Of a stretch of 64,000 nt of DNA, positions 22,464-32,242 are shown one piece after another. Source of the stretch: Symbiodinium natans (lineage: Eukaryota > Sar > Dinophyceae > Suessiales > Symbiodiniaceae). The stretch is taken from contig CAJNDS010002241.1 in assembly GCA_905221605.1 (NCBI GenBank), forward strand, positions 2,501 to 66,500, in the 5' to 3' direction. Every line of letters starts with the position of its first letter. Positions within the stretch are counted from its first letter, which is position 1. The notes beneath the pieces are model-generated. The model was not told the DNA's origin. It made no database searches and saw only the letters and a list, made by a program, of their open reading frames with translations. The position numbers and the translations under genes are program-made.

Positions 22464-22570
22464 TACAAGGAAGCCCCCCCCCTAGCCATAAGTAGAGTTA
22501 TAAGGATCCTAAATTGGGGTTTAAGGATCCTAACTTGGATTATAAGTCCCTCAACTATAGGTAGCATAAT
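22464..22570. mobile_element. MITE-like element, family E, right end truncated
   Basis: The sequence starts ACAAGGAAGCCCCCCCCTAG, followed by CATAAGTAGAGTTATAAGGA and TCCTAACTTGGATTATAAGT. This matches the complete copy at 54059-54182, but the right-hand GGGGGCCCCTCCTTGT end is missing where a family D element begins. Confidence 0.55.
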
Positions 22571-22694
22571 ATACTTCTACTGTCTGCTTCAGAACCACCC
22601 CCCCCCCCCCCCCCAAGAAAAAAACAGAATCCCATTACCCTTATAAGGAATAATATCTATTCGTTCTTTTGGTTCTTAAGCAAATACTAGTATA
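22571..22694. mobile_element. MITE-like element, family D copy with C-tract
   Basis: Left TACTGTCTGCTTCAGAACCA and right TGGTTCTTAAGCAAATACTA are inverted partners (TIR core TTTGCTTAAGAACC). The interior carries a C-tract (about 22598-22614) and ACCCTTATAAGGAA. Related copies are at 41727-41834, 43530-43630, 63487-63590 and 63665-63752. Confidence 0.5.
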
Positions 22695-22699
22695 TGATT

Positions 22700-23980
22700 C
22701 TTAGGTAACCAGCAAAAAAATTGGCGGGGCTCTAACTAAGCTTGTTGGGCTTAGGGCTACGGTCAGTTGAAGGTTTAAGTTTCAGCTCAAGGTGGCTTGC
22801 GGTACCTTTTCTTCGTTGTGCCGGCGTGAAGATCATCAGAAAACTGAAGGAACTCTGAGCTTCAAACGTCAGAGTCTTATAGTCTGAATGCGCATGGAGT
22901 GCGTGGAAGATGACCTGGCCACGCTTGAACATCGGGCAACAAGCGCTCGATCTGAGATCGTGGCCACCGATGGCCCAAACATTGAAACCATAATGGCGTT
23001 CAAAGCATCCGAAGCCCAGCGCCTTACAAACCCGGTTTATAAACGTGCTGCCACGCCGCGATGTGCGAGTCGGGCACTTTGGTCTGCACCCCAACTATTG
23101 CACCATCAGAAGTACTTGTTCCACGGCCGCCTGAGCGCAGGTGCTGACTTCAGTGGGTTTCTAGGTCATCTCCTCTTTGGTCACATGTGCCAGTGCAGGC
23201 AGGCTTTAACGCCAGATTTTTGCTGCAGCGCTCAGCTCCGAAGCCTCCGACAACGCCCGGCCGCATCCGTGTCAGTCCTCAGACGGTATGAGCTTGGGGA
23301 CCATGCTTTTGGGTGGGATCAGGGCCTGGCGCCTTCGACACGCCAGGGCTTGAAGCAGGGTCCTGAAAACTGGAACCCGTGAGACCTTGTAGTTGAATCT
23401 GCAAGCAAGGGCGGCCCCGAAATGAACGGTTCACTGTAAAATGGTGAGGAATCAAAGCGATGAGGTTCACATGTGGGCAGTTGAGGCACCTTCTGCACGG
23501 CCTTGCGACGTCAAGTCCCCTCCCACTTGGGGGGACTTGGAACAGGATTGGCGAGTTGCATTCCTTAAATGTTCGAGGGCGGAGGGCTTCCGATTCCATG
23601 CTGAGCGGAGGCGGAGACCGGACCATCCCCAACCCAACCGGCATCCTCGAACCCAGCCTGCAGCCATCCCCTCGAAATCTTCTTGGCGAGAGAAGATGCT
23701 GTGGGCCTCCCGAGCAAGCTGGGCGTCAATCAGACGCGGACGCCCACGCAAATGACCGGCAGACACAACTTATGAATGGGTCCAGCCGCGGCACAGCCCC
23801 GCCTCATGTAATTTGGTGGCCGCGCAGCCTTGGCAAGCCACAGGATTTGATTCGTACCATGATCTAGTAACTGCCTCTCAGAGCATGCTCATGTTGGGCT
23901 GGCTTTGGCTTTCCACCAGTAGGATGGTAAATTTCGCGAGCCAGGTTTCGGGAAGGTGAGTTCGACACCAATGGGCACTA
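22700..23980. other. Repeat-free segment, no gene assigned
   Basis: Telomere-like words are absent and composition resembles the genic left end. A plus-strand frame of about 164 codons (22888-23382, beginning MRMECVEDDLATLEHRATSA) and overlapping frames on the minus strand exist, but neither has recognisable domains or convincing splice sites. It may hold non-coding or degraded gene sequence. Confidence 0.35.
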
Positions 23981-24846
23981 ACTCCTTACATAGGGGTTGG
24001 GGGTGCACACTTGCTTTTTTTGGGACGGAACAATCATATGAAGGCTCTGCGCGCCCACAGCGGCGACTTCCATGAGCCTCAGATTCCCGAAGAAGCTGGC
24101 CAGAAGCAAACCTTACCCCTCCAGCCTTGCCAGGGCTCACCTTAACTTCCAAGTTAAGCGCTTGCAGCGGGCTCACGCTCGTTTGCTCCGGTTGCACCCG
24201 CAGTTTGTGGTTGGAACCGAAACACAATAAATGACGGGAGGTTCGACACCCGGTGTTGAACTTAATAAGGGTTTCACCGACCTCAACACGTTTTTTCGGC
24301 TCGAACCCGACAAAAATGCACTTCGCACGGTTGCCGCGTGCGACAAGTTCCTAGAAATAAAGAACACCCAAATTAGCCACAGCAGCTCCGACACCCCGTG
24401 TGGGATTTAAAGGTTCTTCGCTGGCCTGTTAGCTTTTTTCGACTCGAAACATTTCATACCAGAAAAAACTGACCAATAGTGCATTTCACATGGTTGGCGC
24501 GCCCCAAAAGTTAATAGAAAAACGGCCCTACAAATTTAGCGACAATAGTTCCACCACACTGTGTTGAACTTCTGGGTTTTCGCTGGCATATATTGTGTTT
24601 TCGGTTCCAACCACAAACTGCGCGTGAGCCCGCTGCAAGCGCTTAACTTGGAACTTAAGGTCAGCCCTGGCAAGGCTGGCTTCTGGCCAGGCTCTTCGTG
24701 AGGCTCATGGAAGTTCACTGGGCGGGACACCGACCCTTAACAAGCAGCAAAACATGTTGGTTCGTCGCTGTGGGCGCGCAGAGCCTTCAAATGGTTGTTC
24801 CGTCCCAAAAAAGCAAGCATGCACCCCCCAACCCCTATGTAAGGAG
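23981..24846. mobile_element. Foldback element with ~255-bp inverted arms
   Basis: The left arm (about 23981-24236) and the right arm (about 24590-24846) are reverse complements over most of their length. Examples are ACATAGGGGTTGGGGGTGCA, GGAAGGCTCTGCGCGCCCAC-like and CAAGTTAAGCGCTTGCAGCG, ending in TTTGTGGTTGGAACCGAAAC. Each arm has small private indels, so it is not a recent assembly fold. The spacer (24237-24589) holds about three direct repeats of roughly 150 bp, each with a 'GACACCCxGTGTTGAACTT'-type word (near 24246, 24389 and 24552). No protein is encoded. Confidence 0.7.
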
Positions 24847-24894
24847 AAAGCGCCAGTTGAGCCGTGGTTTTTATTCCTAGAAGATTTTCTATGA

Positions 24895-25240
24895 AATAAC
24901 GAACCCTTCCGCGGAACCCTTCCGCGAGTATTGTTTCTGCTCTTCCGCTTCCTTTGCTTCCGCGGACGCTTCCGCGGACTAATTTCGCGCATTTTTGAGA
25001 AACTTGCTTCCGCGAGTAGGTCCGTAAGATATAAACTCGAACACGCGTCTGGAACTTTGAGACTACACGATGAGACACGCGTTCCATGAGAATGCTGCAG
25101 CTTGAGCTGGCAGCAGCTGCGCAGCGGCACCATCTACTTTCAAGAACGCGGACTCAGTAGGATTGGCCTGGGCCTTCAGATGGGCATGCGAGCTTCCGCG
25201 GAGCTTCCGCGGAGCTTCCGCGGCGCTTCCGCCGAGAATG
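24895..25240. repeat. Cluster of GCTTCCGCGGA motifs
   Basis: CTTCCGCGGA or CTTCCGCGAG occurs repeatedly at 24905-25020. It occurs again as a tight direct array at 25194-25235 (GAGCTTCCGCGGAGCTTCCG and onward). CCGCGG is palindromic. The cluster begins just outside the right arm of the foldback element. Confidence 0.7.
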
Positions 25241-25307
25241 CACGCGTGCCACCTGCGTGCAACGCATGCCGCTGCGCCCCCTGCGCCGGCTGTGGACGCG
25301 ACGTGCC

Positions 25308-25396
25308 GTTAGTTAAGGTACTTATAACTTAGGATCCTTATAACCCAATTTAGGGTCCTTATAACTCTACTTATAACTAGCAGGGCCCCTCCTTGT
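25308..25396. mobile_element. MITE-like element, family E
   Basis: TTAGTTAAGGTACTTATAAC, then TTAGGATCCTTATAACCCAA, then ACTAGCAGGGCCCCTCCTTG match, in the opposite orientation, the copies at 22464 and 54059. The left end lacks the ACAAGGAG terminus. Confidence 0.55.
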
Positions 25397-25499
25397 ATCT
25401 GGGGAAAAACAGGATACAGGCTTTGCGCTTGGAAGCTTCAGGGCACAGGGCTTCGCCCCGTTCGGCCTTCGCGAAGCCCAGCTTCAAAGGCTTCCCTGC

Positions 25500-26930
25500 T
25501 GCCTGTGGAACACAGGCTTTGGGGTTTAGGGTTTAGGACATAGGGTTTAGGCCCTAAACTTTATTTAGGGTTTAGGGTTTCGGGTCGAGAGGGTTTCGGG
25601 CTTTTAGGGCTTCGGGTTGATAGGGATCCGAGTTTAGAGCTTCGGGTTTATGGGGTTTGGGGTCCTGTGGGCGCTGAACAGCCGAGGGCTTACCTGCTTT
25701 CGGGCGGCTTTAAGTATAAGGGCCCACGATATAACCACCCTCCTCCAAGCCCTAAACCCCTAACCCTCTGACCCCGAAACCCTTTTACTACTTGGGAACC
25801 CAAACCTTTTCCTTAAGAAGCAGCTACAGTTTGGTTGAAACCTTGACGACTTAATTAGTTCCAATAACCCTTTGAGCCCTAAACCCTAAACCCTAAACCC
25901 TGAACCCTAAACCCTAAACCCTAAACCCTAAATCCACATCATTCCTAAGAGGCTGGGCGATCGGAACTCGTGTGCAAGACTGGCCTTCTCTGCTGTTGGT
26001 CTCAAGGCCGTGGCCAAGAAGTCCTGGCCCGGAAAATTGATCGTTATAAAGGGTTTAGGGTTTGGGGTTTCTGTTGCTGGTCGGATTCCTTGTGGGGGGG
26101 GGGGGGGGGGGGTAATTTTGGGTGGGGTCTTTCCCTGGTGGGGGTTTGGGGTGCAGGGTTGTCATCAGGGTTGAGCCTTCCAAGCTCGGTTGGCCCTTGA
26201 AACTCTCATTCCTCAAGAAATCAAGATCCCCAAAAGGGAAAACATAAAACGTCCCAAGGGCCTACCCAGTATGGTATGAGGTTGTGTAAGGTTTGCGCTG
26301 TATCATCAGCTACGTGGACATTTCTGGGTTCCTCTCATCATATTTTGGATTGCACGGAAACCCACAGCGCCAAGCCGCAGGCCCGAAGACCCCAAACCCC
26401 AAACCGTACGCCGTGGGTCCCCACAACCCTACCACAGGGTTCAAAGCCGAATTTCAACGTAACCCAAGAACATGCTGACAGACCCCCCCCCCGACCTAAA
26501 TTCCACGATATGTGCTGAGATAGCTGCAAAATCCCGACTCGCCTAAACTTGGCGAATTAGACTTTACGGCATTTAAGGCTTTGAATATACAGCTTTTTTG
26601 AATGCCGTGAGCTTCAACCCCCAAACACCATACCCCAAACCCTGAACCCAAACTGGCCTTAAATCCTAAACCCTACCACCCCCCACACCCCCCTACCCTG
26701 GTTTAGGGCTTAACCCTAAACCCTAATCCCAAAACCCCATGGCCAGTATACCTGTCACCGTCAAGCAATTGAACCCTCGGGCGGTCCGCGAGACGGTCGC
26801 CGTCCAAAGACCAGCGGCTGGCGCTCAACAGCGCCTTTGGATCCTCAACCCCTCAACCCTCAACCCTAAACCTTCACTAGGGTTTAGGATTTTAAGGTGT
26901 TGGGGCTGTAGGGCTTTCAGGGTTTTTGGG
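25500..26930. repeat. Telomere-like mosaic
   Basis: Mixed-orientation heptamers with unique spacers. Two inversions of heptamer orientation fall within about 30 bp at 25541-25580 (TTTAGGCCCTAAACTTTATT followed by TAGGG). A G-tract lies at 26095-26112. No gene is seen. Confidence 0.75.
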
Positions 26931-28783
26931 CTTTTGGTGCGCTCTGGTACGACATGTTCGGGGTTGTAGTGATGGGCCCCTTCTTTGAGCTGCTATGGAG
27001 GTGGCCCATGACTCAGATCAACCCTGCGATATCTACAGCCGCGAGGCAAACACCCAACCTAAACCCTAAACACTCGGAGTTTGTCAAACCTGGGGGTGGG
27101 GGGGTGGGGGGGCATATGTCATGAGGTCTGGACGACGAAAATGGATGATTCCGAAAATCTCTTATACTTGAGGGACAAGGGTTCAGCACGACAGAGAAGG
27201 GGCCCTCTGCTACAGGAAGAATTGTCAGGCCGCTAGATTGGGTCGTAGGTCCTATCACTTTGCTTTGCTAAGTTCCTTATCTACAGCTAGTAGTATGGTG
27301 GGAAGGGGTTCACTGCGCCCGGCCATCAGCTATCATCCCAAACTTTCCCTAAACCCTAAACCCTCAACCCTAAACCCAGAACCCCCTAAACCTTTTTGGC
27401 CCAACTCCTTCTTGGAGTCTCGATAGAAGCCGTTGGCCTGCCACTGGAGCAACCGACTCTCCCGCAAAGGCCCAATGCTCCTTCCATACCCCCTAACTAT
27501 AGTTAAGGGTTTGGGGTTTCGGGTTTAGGGTGCAGGGTTTAGGGTTTAGGGTTTCCCTAAAAACATACCTACCCACCCAAAAGTAAAGAAGAATGGTACT
27601 GTTTATGTGTGTTTGGGTAATCTGTTGTAACTACTTTGGGGGGTCCAAGTAAACCCTACACCCTCCTACCACGCCTAGAAGCCATAAACCAAAAACACAA
27701 CCAAAGCTCTTTCTCGTGCGCAATGCAAGTATACGGTCGCTCAAACCTCCCCCCACAGTGGTACCACCCGAGAATATGAGACCTGCTTGCGATACTGTTT
27801 GGAGAAGGTGGGGGTCTCCCTCTGAGCTAACCTTTCATAATGTAGGACTAGGCCCTACCTTGACCCTCAATTGGTACTTGTCTTTGGCTGATCGTTTTCA
27901 TATTGAAGAGTGCATATTGCACCAAACAGAACAAACAGATATTCCAACCAAGGGACCGCCAAGGGTCCAGGAAAGCTTTCAGCCCTAAACCCTAAACCCT
28001 AAACCCTAAACCCTAAACCCTAAACCCTAAACCCTAAACCCTAAACCAGCAACTCCAGACTCGCGCCTTGTGCACGGCGTTGAAGTACGTAGCCACAAAA
28101 GCCTAGGGCAAGACAACCCCATCAACCCAACAGCCCATGACCCAGAAACCCTATTCCCCAATAAACCCTAAACCCTAAACCCTAAACCCTAAACCCGAAA
28201 GAGGAGTTCGTGGCGCTCAGAACATCCCACAGATGCTTGGGCCACCAGTTGCGAACTACCGCAGAATGCCGCATGCACGGAGTGCTGCACTGCACTGGGC
28301 TTCAGCTTCTGAGTACTGCGGCTCACTGCGCGCCAATTTCCCGAAGCCCTAGACCCTAAACCCTGAACCCTAAACCCTAAACCCTAAGCCCTGAACCCTA
28401 AACCCTAAACCCTAAACCCTTACAAAAAGCCGCGAAATACCCGGCAGAATCCCAGGATGGCCCGTACAACGTTCTGAAAAAAGATTCCTGAATATGATCC
28501 TCTTAAACCCGATAAGGGAAAATATGAAATGTTCCTAAGGGCCTACCTAGAACCTAGGTCTCTGACCTCTGCATCCGAAACTCCAAATCCGAACCCTACT
28601 TGGCTGGGATGCCGGCGATGGCTTCGTCGCTCAAGGGAACGTGGTCCCGCTGCAGCTTCGCGAAGCCGTGGAGTTGGAACTCTGAGTGCAAGCTCCTTGA
28701 GGTTAGGGAGTTGGGGTTGGAGCTTAGGGTTTTGGGTTTAGGGTTTAGGGTTTAGGGTTTAAGGTTTAGGGTTTAGGGTTTAG

Positions 28784-28885
28784 TGGGATGTTCCCCCGTA
28801 TATAAACAGTCCTACAATAGGGATTCTAACAGAAGGTGCGATAATCCCGATTAAGGACTGTTAGTATAAAGGGGGAACATCCCAA
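28784..28885. mobile_element. MITE-like element, family A, copy 1
   Basis: Left TGGGATGTTCCCCCGTATA pairs with right GTATAAAGGGGGAACATCCC followed by AA; the internal halves CAGTCCTACAATAGGGATT and AATCCCGATTAAGGACTG are also inverted. It is a palindrome of about 100 bp. Other copies are at 29545-29652, 40713-40792, 45018-45124, 60967-61068 and 62481-62584, with fragments at 34775-34826, 47764-47782, 59329-59400 and 63753-63804. Confidence 0.75.
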
Positions 28886-29153
28886 GGTTCGGGGTTTTAA
28901 GGGTGTGTAGGGGTTATGGTGTTTAGGACCCAGTTTCTGGGGTTCAGGGAATGCAGGGGAAAAGGGGACTTGGGGGGCTAAGCGGTTTAAGGTTGCTCAC
29001 AAGCTACTCTTGGGCATCAGGTATGCTTGCTAGGGCTAGGGTTCTCAGGGTTCTACGTTCATCCTAAATCCGCCAAAAAAAGCAAATCCACAAAAGCTGT
29101 GGGTACCTGGTGTGTGCTTGGGGCACACTATGAAGCCCCAAATGCTCGAACCT

Positions 29154-29240
29154 AAACCCTAAACCCTAAACCAACCCTAAACCCTAAACCCTAAACCCTA
29201 AACCCTAAACCCTAAACCCTAAACCCTAAGCCCTAAATCT
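29154..29240 (-). repeat. Clean CCCTAAA array
   Basis: About 11 near-perfect CCCTAAA units with one break (AACCAACCC), just upstream of the gene-copy unit. Confidence 0.85.
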
Positions 29241-29544
29241 GAGGGACTGTAGGATTTAGGTCTCTGGACTTCCTGCAGGTGCAGAGTCTTGTCAAGAAGG
29301 TGCAGCAGCTAGCAAACAAACATCCCTTGAAAGGCTATCCTAGTCCCAGGATTAACCTAGGAATAAACAGGGTACCTGCACAAACACAAGAAAGGCAAAT
29401 AGCAACTGGAGGAGCCTCCGTCTTCAAAGGGACCCCTGGGGAGAACCTCCGACACCCATCAGCGGCGGTCCGTCCTCTGCATCCGCTCTTCTCGGATGTC
29501 CGACGCAGAAGCCTTTCAGCCAAACTTCGGGGGTTTGGTTTCAG

Positions 29545-29652
29545 CTTGGGATGTTCCCCCGTATACTAGCAGTCCTTAATGAGAATTTTGTACCCCCTAC
29601 TATAATCCCTAGTAAGGAGAGCTACAATAATTGTAAGGGGGAACATCCCAAG
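29545..29652. mobile_element. MITE-like element, family A, copy 2 (filled site)
   Basis: Ends CTTGGGATGTTCCCCCGTAT and GGGGGAACATCCCAAG are inverted partners. The flanking sequence, ending in TTCGGGGGTTTGG on the left and TAAGGGC-like text on the right, occurs without the element at about 55060-55090. This copy is therefore an insertion relative to the paralogous segment. Confidence 0.75.
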
Positions 29653-29772
29653 TTTCACGGCTTAGCTGTAAGGGCAGGCCACAGCAGCTACCAAAAGCGT
29701 GCCCCAGTTTTTTTCGTAGCCGTGCCGTCACACCGTGCGCCCCGTGGCCGAACGAAAGCTTCCGATTCCTAT

Positions 29773-30016
29773 AGGTTTAGGGTTTAGGGTTTAGGGTTTA
29801 GGGTTTAGGGTTTAGGGTTTAGTTTAGGGTTTAGGGTTTAGGGTTTAGGGTCTAGGGTCTAGGGTCTAGGGTCTAGGGTCTAGGGTTTAGGGTTTAGGGT
29901 TTAGGGTTTAGGGTTTAGGGTTTAGGGTTTAGGGTTTAGGGTTTAGGGTTTAGGGTTTAGGGTTTAGGGTTTAGGGTTCAGAGTTCAGGGTTCAGGGTTT
30001 AGGGTTTTGGGTTTAG
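29773..30016 (+). repeat. ~240-bp TTTAGGG array in unit 1
   Basis: This is the longest clean array in the window: roughly 30 TTTAGGG units, a sub-block of five TCTAGGG units (about 29848-29883), and TTCAGGG variants at the end. In unit 2 the sequence before the array (CGAAAGCTTCCGATTCCT) continues directly into unique sequence at 34442, without an array. Confidence 0.9.
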
Positions 30017-30789
30017 AGTCGGCCACCTCATGCGCCAACTCAAGCTCGCGCCCCGCAGCCATAGGCAGACTATAGGGCAGGCGCAGCAAATGTGCAGGAA
30101 GTGCAGGCAGAGACCCTCGTGGGCAGTTCAATACTTTGTTGCCGGACTGGTTCGTCGTCAGATCAAGTTGGAGAAGTTCATCCGCACAAGTATCTTGTGG
30201 AGGGTGTGGAGGTCGCGGTCAGCCGATGCTGCAGAAGTGCATCACCGGCAACCGTCGCCGGCCGGAGCTGAATGCTGGATGATGTTGTTCCGCCAAGGTC
30301 AGGCGTCTTCTCCATGCGCTCCATGTGGCCCTAGGATCACGCAGTGATAGGGAACGCTTTGAGGGCCTCACCCACATGTCCCGGGTAAGTCTTTTGGGAA
30401 GGCCCTGAGTTTTTTCTTGTTACCCTCGTAGGGTCGAAACACATTCAAATGGCAAGATCTTAGACTGGGGTGGTGAACACATGTAAAGACATTTGCAAAA
30501 AAATGTCCCTGGCTCTGCGCCACCCGCTGGGCCCAGACTTCCTTGTTCGTTCAACGACTTTAAGACTTGAGACGTTCGACAGACTGGAGATGTATTCATC
30601 GTGCATTCCAGGATATAAGAACTTCACTGAGTCTATGAAGGTATTGGTAAACAGAAAGAGAAACAAAAGAATAATCGAGAAAAGTTTTCCTAGCCTAAAC
30701 GGTTCTGAATTCTCTTGGGGTCACGAATGGAAAGATGCTTCTGAAACACGCGCTGTTCATCCCGGTAGCGCGTTGTAGTTCCAAGCATA

Positions 30790-30986
30790 GCTCTGAACAC
30801 TCTAAAAAAAAGACATATATATATATATTATTTTTTATATCATAATATATATATATATAAAGTGTGCTAGTAACTGCTCGAGAGTTTGACAGACCGGCGA
30901 TTGATACTGGAACGCGCTCGTGGACGCCAAGCGGCTCAGCAGGAAGCCGTCGAACTCATTGATGTCGTGCTCCTCATACTTGATTC
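30790..30986 (-). pseudogene. Candidate last exon of gene copy 1, truncated by AT insertion
   Basis: After an acceptor CTGAG|G (30987/30986) the minus strand reads IKYEEHDINEFDGFLLSRLA and then STSAFQYQSPVCQT. In unit 2 the same frame continues to a clean stop. Here it runs into the AT-rich palindrome at 30862 and ends in FIYIYIMI-stop. Whether this exon is joined to the exon ending at 31165 or belongs to another transcript is unresolved, because that exon already has a stop codon in its conserved frame. Confidence 0.45.
30803..30862. repeat. AT-rich palindrome inserted in unit 1
   Basis: Between CTCTGAACACTCTAA and TGTGCTAGTAACTGC unit 1 has about 60 bp of TA-rich palindrome. Unit 2 (35158-35185) has the flanks almost joined (CTCTAACATGTGCTGGTAAC). 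Confidence 0.8.
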
Positions 30987-31164
30987 CTCAGCCGAGTTGG
31001 CAACTCCAGTGAAGCCCCGGAGCTAGTTGAATCTAGATTCCCTCGCGGAGCAAAATCTTAAAAATGCAAAGCTAGGACGGAATTGCAAGGCGGCATCTGC
31101 GCCTAAAAACTGCCCAAACAATCCCGTGTTTACGTTTTAGGGTTTAGGGTCGAGGGCCCCAGAT

Positions 31165-31507
31165 TCAGTCGAAGGAGCCCAATTTCTCCAGGTACGCCAC
31201 TTCCGCCGTCTGTGAGGCACCAAGTCCGGTGTCCTTCCGGGCATTTGCCTCAGCTTTTCAGTGACCCAAGGAAACACGTACATACTTTTTTGGGCTACTT
31301 ACGTAAAATAGGGAACCCGGAACCCTAACCCTAAACCCTAAACCCTAAACTTGTAAATCTAAACCCTAAACCCTAAACCCTAAACCCAAAACCCTAAAAA
31401 ACCCTAAACCCTGCAAAGTAAAAGACGCATGCTACTGAACAGCGTAGTAGCCCTGTCCTTTGCACTGCCCAGCTTCTCCCACGGCAGCTTGCCGTGGCCC
31501 TTCTTGC
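31165..31507 (-). CDS. Gene copy 1, two 3' exons with GC-AG intron
   Basis: Exon a, 31507-31452 (56 bp), follows an acceptor CGAAG|G and reads KKGHGKLPWEKLGSAKD. Exon b, 31248-31165 (84 bp with stop), reads ANARKDTGLGASQTAEVAYL then EKLGSFD-stop. The intron (31451-31249, 203 bp) starts with GC and ends with AG. The splice is confirmed by copy 3, in which the two exons are fused without the intron (56+84=140 bp). The intron holds a telomere-like array at about 31321-31416 that copy 2 lacks. The tail is basic, with no domain recognised. Confidence 0.65.
31321..31416 (-). repeat. Telomere-like array inside an intron of gene copy 1
   Basis: CCCTAAA units with variants lie between GGGAACCCGG and CAAAGTAAAAGACG. 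Copy 2 has GGGAACCCAGAAAACAAAAA then GTAAAAGACG at 35571-35595, that is, no array. The difference accounts for the 203- versus 115-bp intron. Confidence 0.85.
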
Positions 31508-31669
31508 CTTCGAACAAGCTTAGGGTTCAGGGTTTAGGGTTTAGGGTGTAGCGTTTAGGGTTTAGGGTTTAAGGCTTCGGGGTCGAGTAAGGGTTGCGGG
31601 TTCAGGAAGGTGAAAAGATCTTGGGAGATTAAGGGGGGGGGGGAGGCTGGTAGGATGCTCACTTTTGAA

Positions 31670-31794
31670 CTCTTGAACACCAAGCAAAGCCGGCCCATAC
31701 ACTGCTACTTGCGAGGGGCCTTCAAAGTAAAACACGTGCAGCGTCTGCCCTGCTCTGACAGCTGCATCCACATTGATCCTCCACCTTAGTTGTC
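31670..31794 (-). CDS. Gene copy 1, conserved internal exon
   Basis: Following CAACTAAG|G (31795/31794) the minus strand reads WRINVDAAVRAGQTLHVFYF then EGPSQVAVYGPALLG. Copies at 35917 and 56444 share this frame, and the 31794/35917 pair differs synonymously at INVD. The 3' border is not fixed. An alternative frame ending VLL-stop is also open, so the frame is likely but not certain. Confidence 0.45.
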
Positions 31795-31922
31795 CAGAAT
31801 AGCACCTGCATATGAAGCTATAGCGGTCCACTGCCTTTTTACAAGTAAACTTGGCTTAAGCACATGTTGCATATTGCTTTTACACAAAACCCAGCTTGCC
31901 TTGAAGTGAGACTAAGTGACTC

Positions 31923-32242
31923 CTCGAACCACTGACATCCCCAGGGGGCTCTTCCTCTGTTTTCCGTGCACCGGAGCTCGGCATCGTTCAGTGCAAGCGA
32001 CAGCTCGGCCTCCCATTCCATCTGCGGCTGGTCGTCCTTCCCTATAAGCCCTAGACCCTAAACCTAAAACCTTAATCTTAAGGTCCTAAACCCTAAACCC
32101 TAAACCCTAAATCCTAAATCCTAAACCCTCAACCCCTAACCCTAAACCCTGAATGCTAAAGCATTCCATCTGTGGCTGGTCATCCTTGATCACCAGGACC
32201 TGGCCCATGGCATCCGCGTCCGCCTTTTTGAAGGCCAGCTTC
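31923..32242 (-). pseudogene. Gene copy 1, exon split by a telomere-like insertion
   Basis: After CCCCAG|G (32243/32242) the exon reads KLAFKKADADAMGQVLVIKD then DQPQMEW. It is interrupted by 122 bp of telomere-like repeat (32040-32161) and restarts with a repeated DDQPQMEW, continuing EAELSLALNDAELRCTENRG and RAPWGCQWFE. Copies 2 (36224-36054) and 3 (56760-56592) are uninterrupted. Read straight through, the frame is lost. If the 148 bp from 32184 to 32037 were spliced (GA..AG), the intact exon would be restored exactly. The domain is unrecognised and soluble in character. Confidence 0.65.
32040..32161 (-). mobile_element. Telomere-like insertion with 26-bp target duplication
   Basis: The insert is degenerate CCCTAAA repeat (CCTAAACCCTAAACCC-type units with variants). 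It is flanked by CATTCCATCTGCGGCTGGTC+GTCCTT at 32014-32039 and CATTCCATCTGTGGCTGGTC+ATCCTT at 32162-32187: 26 bp, two mismatches. Copies 2 and 3 carry this 26-bp sequence once. Confidence 0.9.

Larger units (their letters stand above)
26940..29700. repeat. Duplicated block, partner of about 53260-55120
   Basis: Shared words in the same order include GGGCCCCTTCTTTGA (26975 and 53294), GATATCTACAGCCGCG/GATATCTATAGCCGCG, CTGCGATACTGTTTGG-like text near 27788, CGACTCGCGCCTTGTG-like text near 28055 (54205), GGCTGGGATGCCGGCGATGG (28603 and 54574) and CTTCGCGAAGCCGTGGAGTT. Heptamer arrays differ between the copies (for example 27983-28047, nine CCCTAAA units, only here). No gene is recognised. Confidence 0.7.

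Noticed and set aside
22888-23755. Protein-coding gene in the repeat-free segment
   Set aside because: Several mid-length frames overlap on both strands with no domain, no clear splice sites and no paralogue for comparison; reported only as unassigned sequence.
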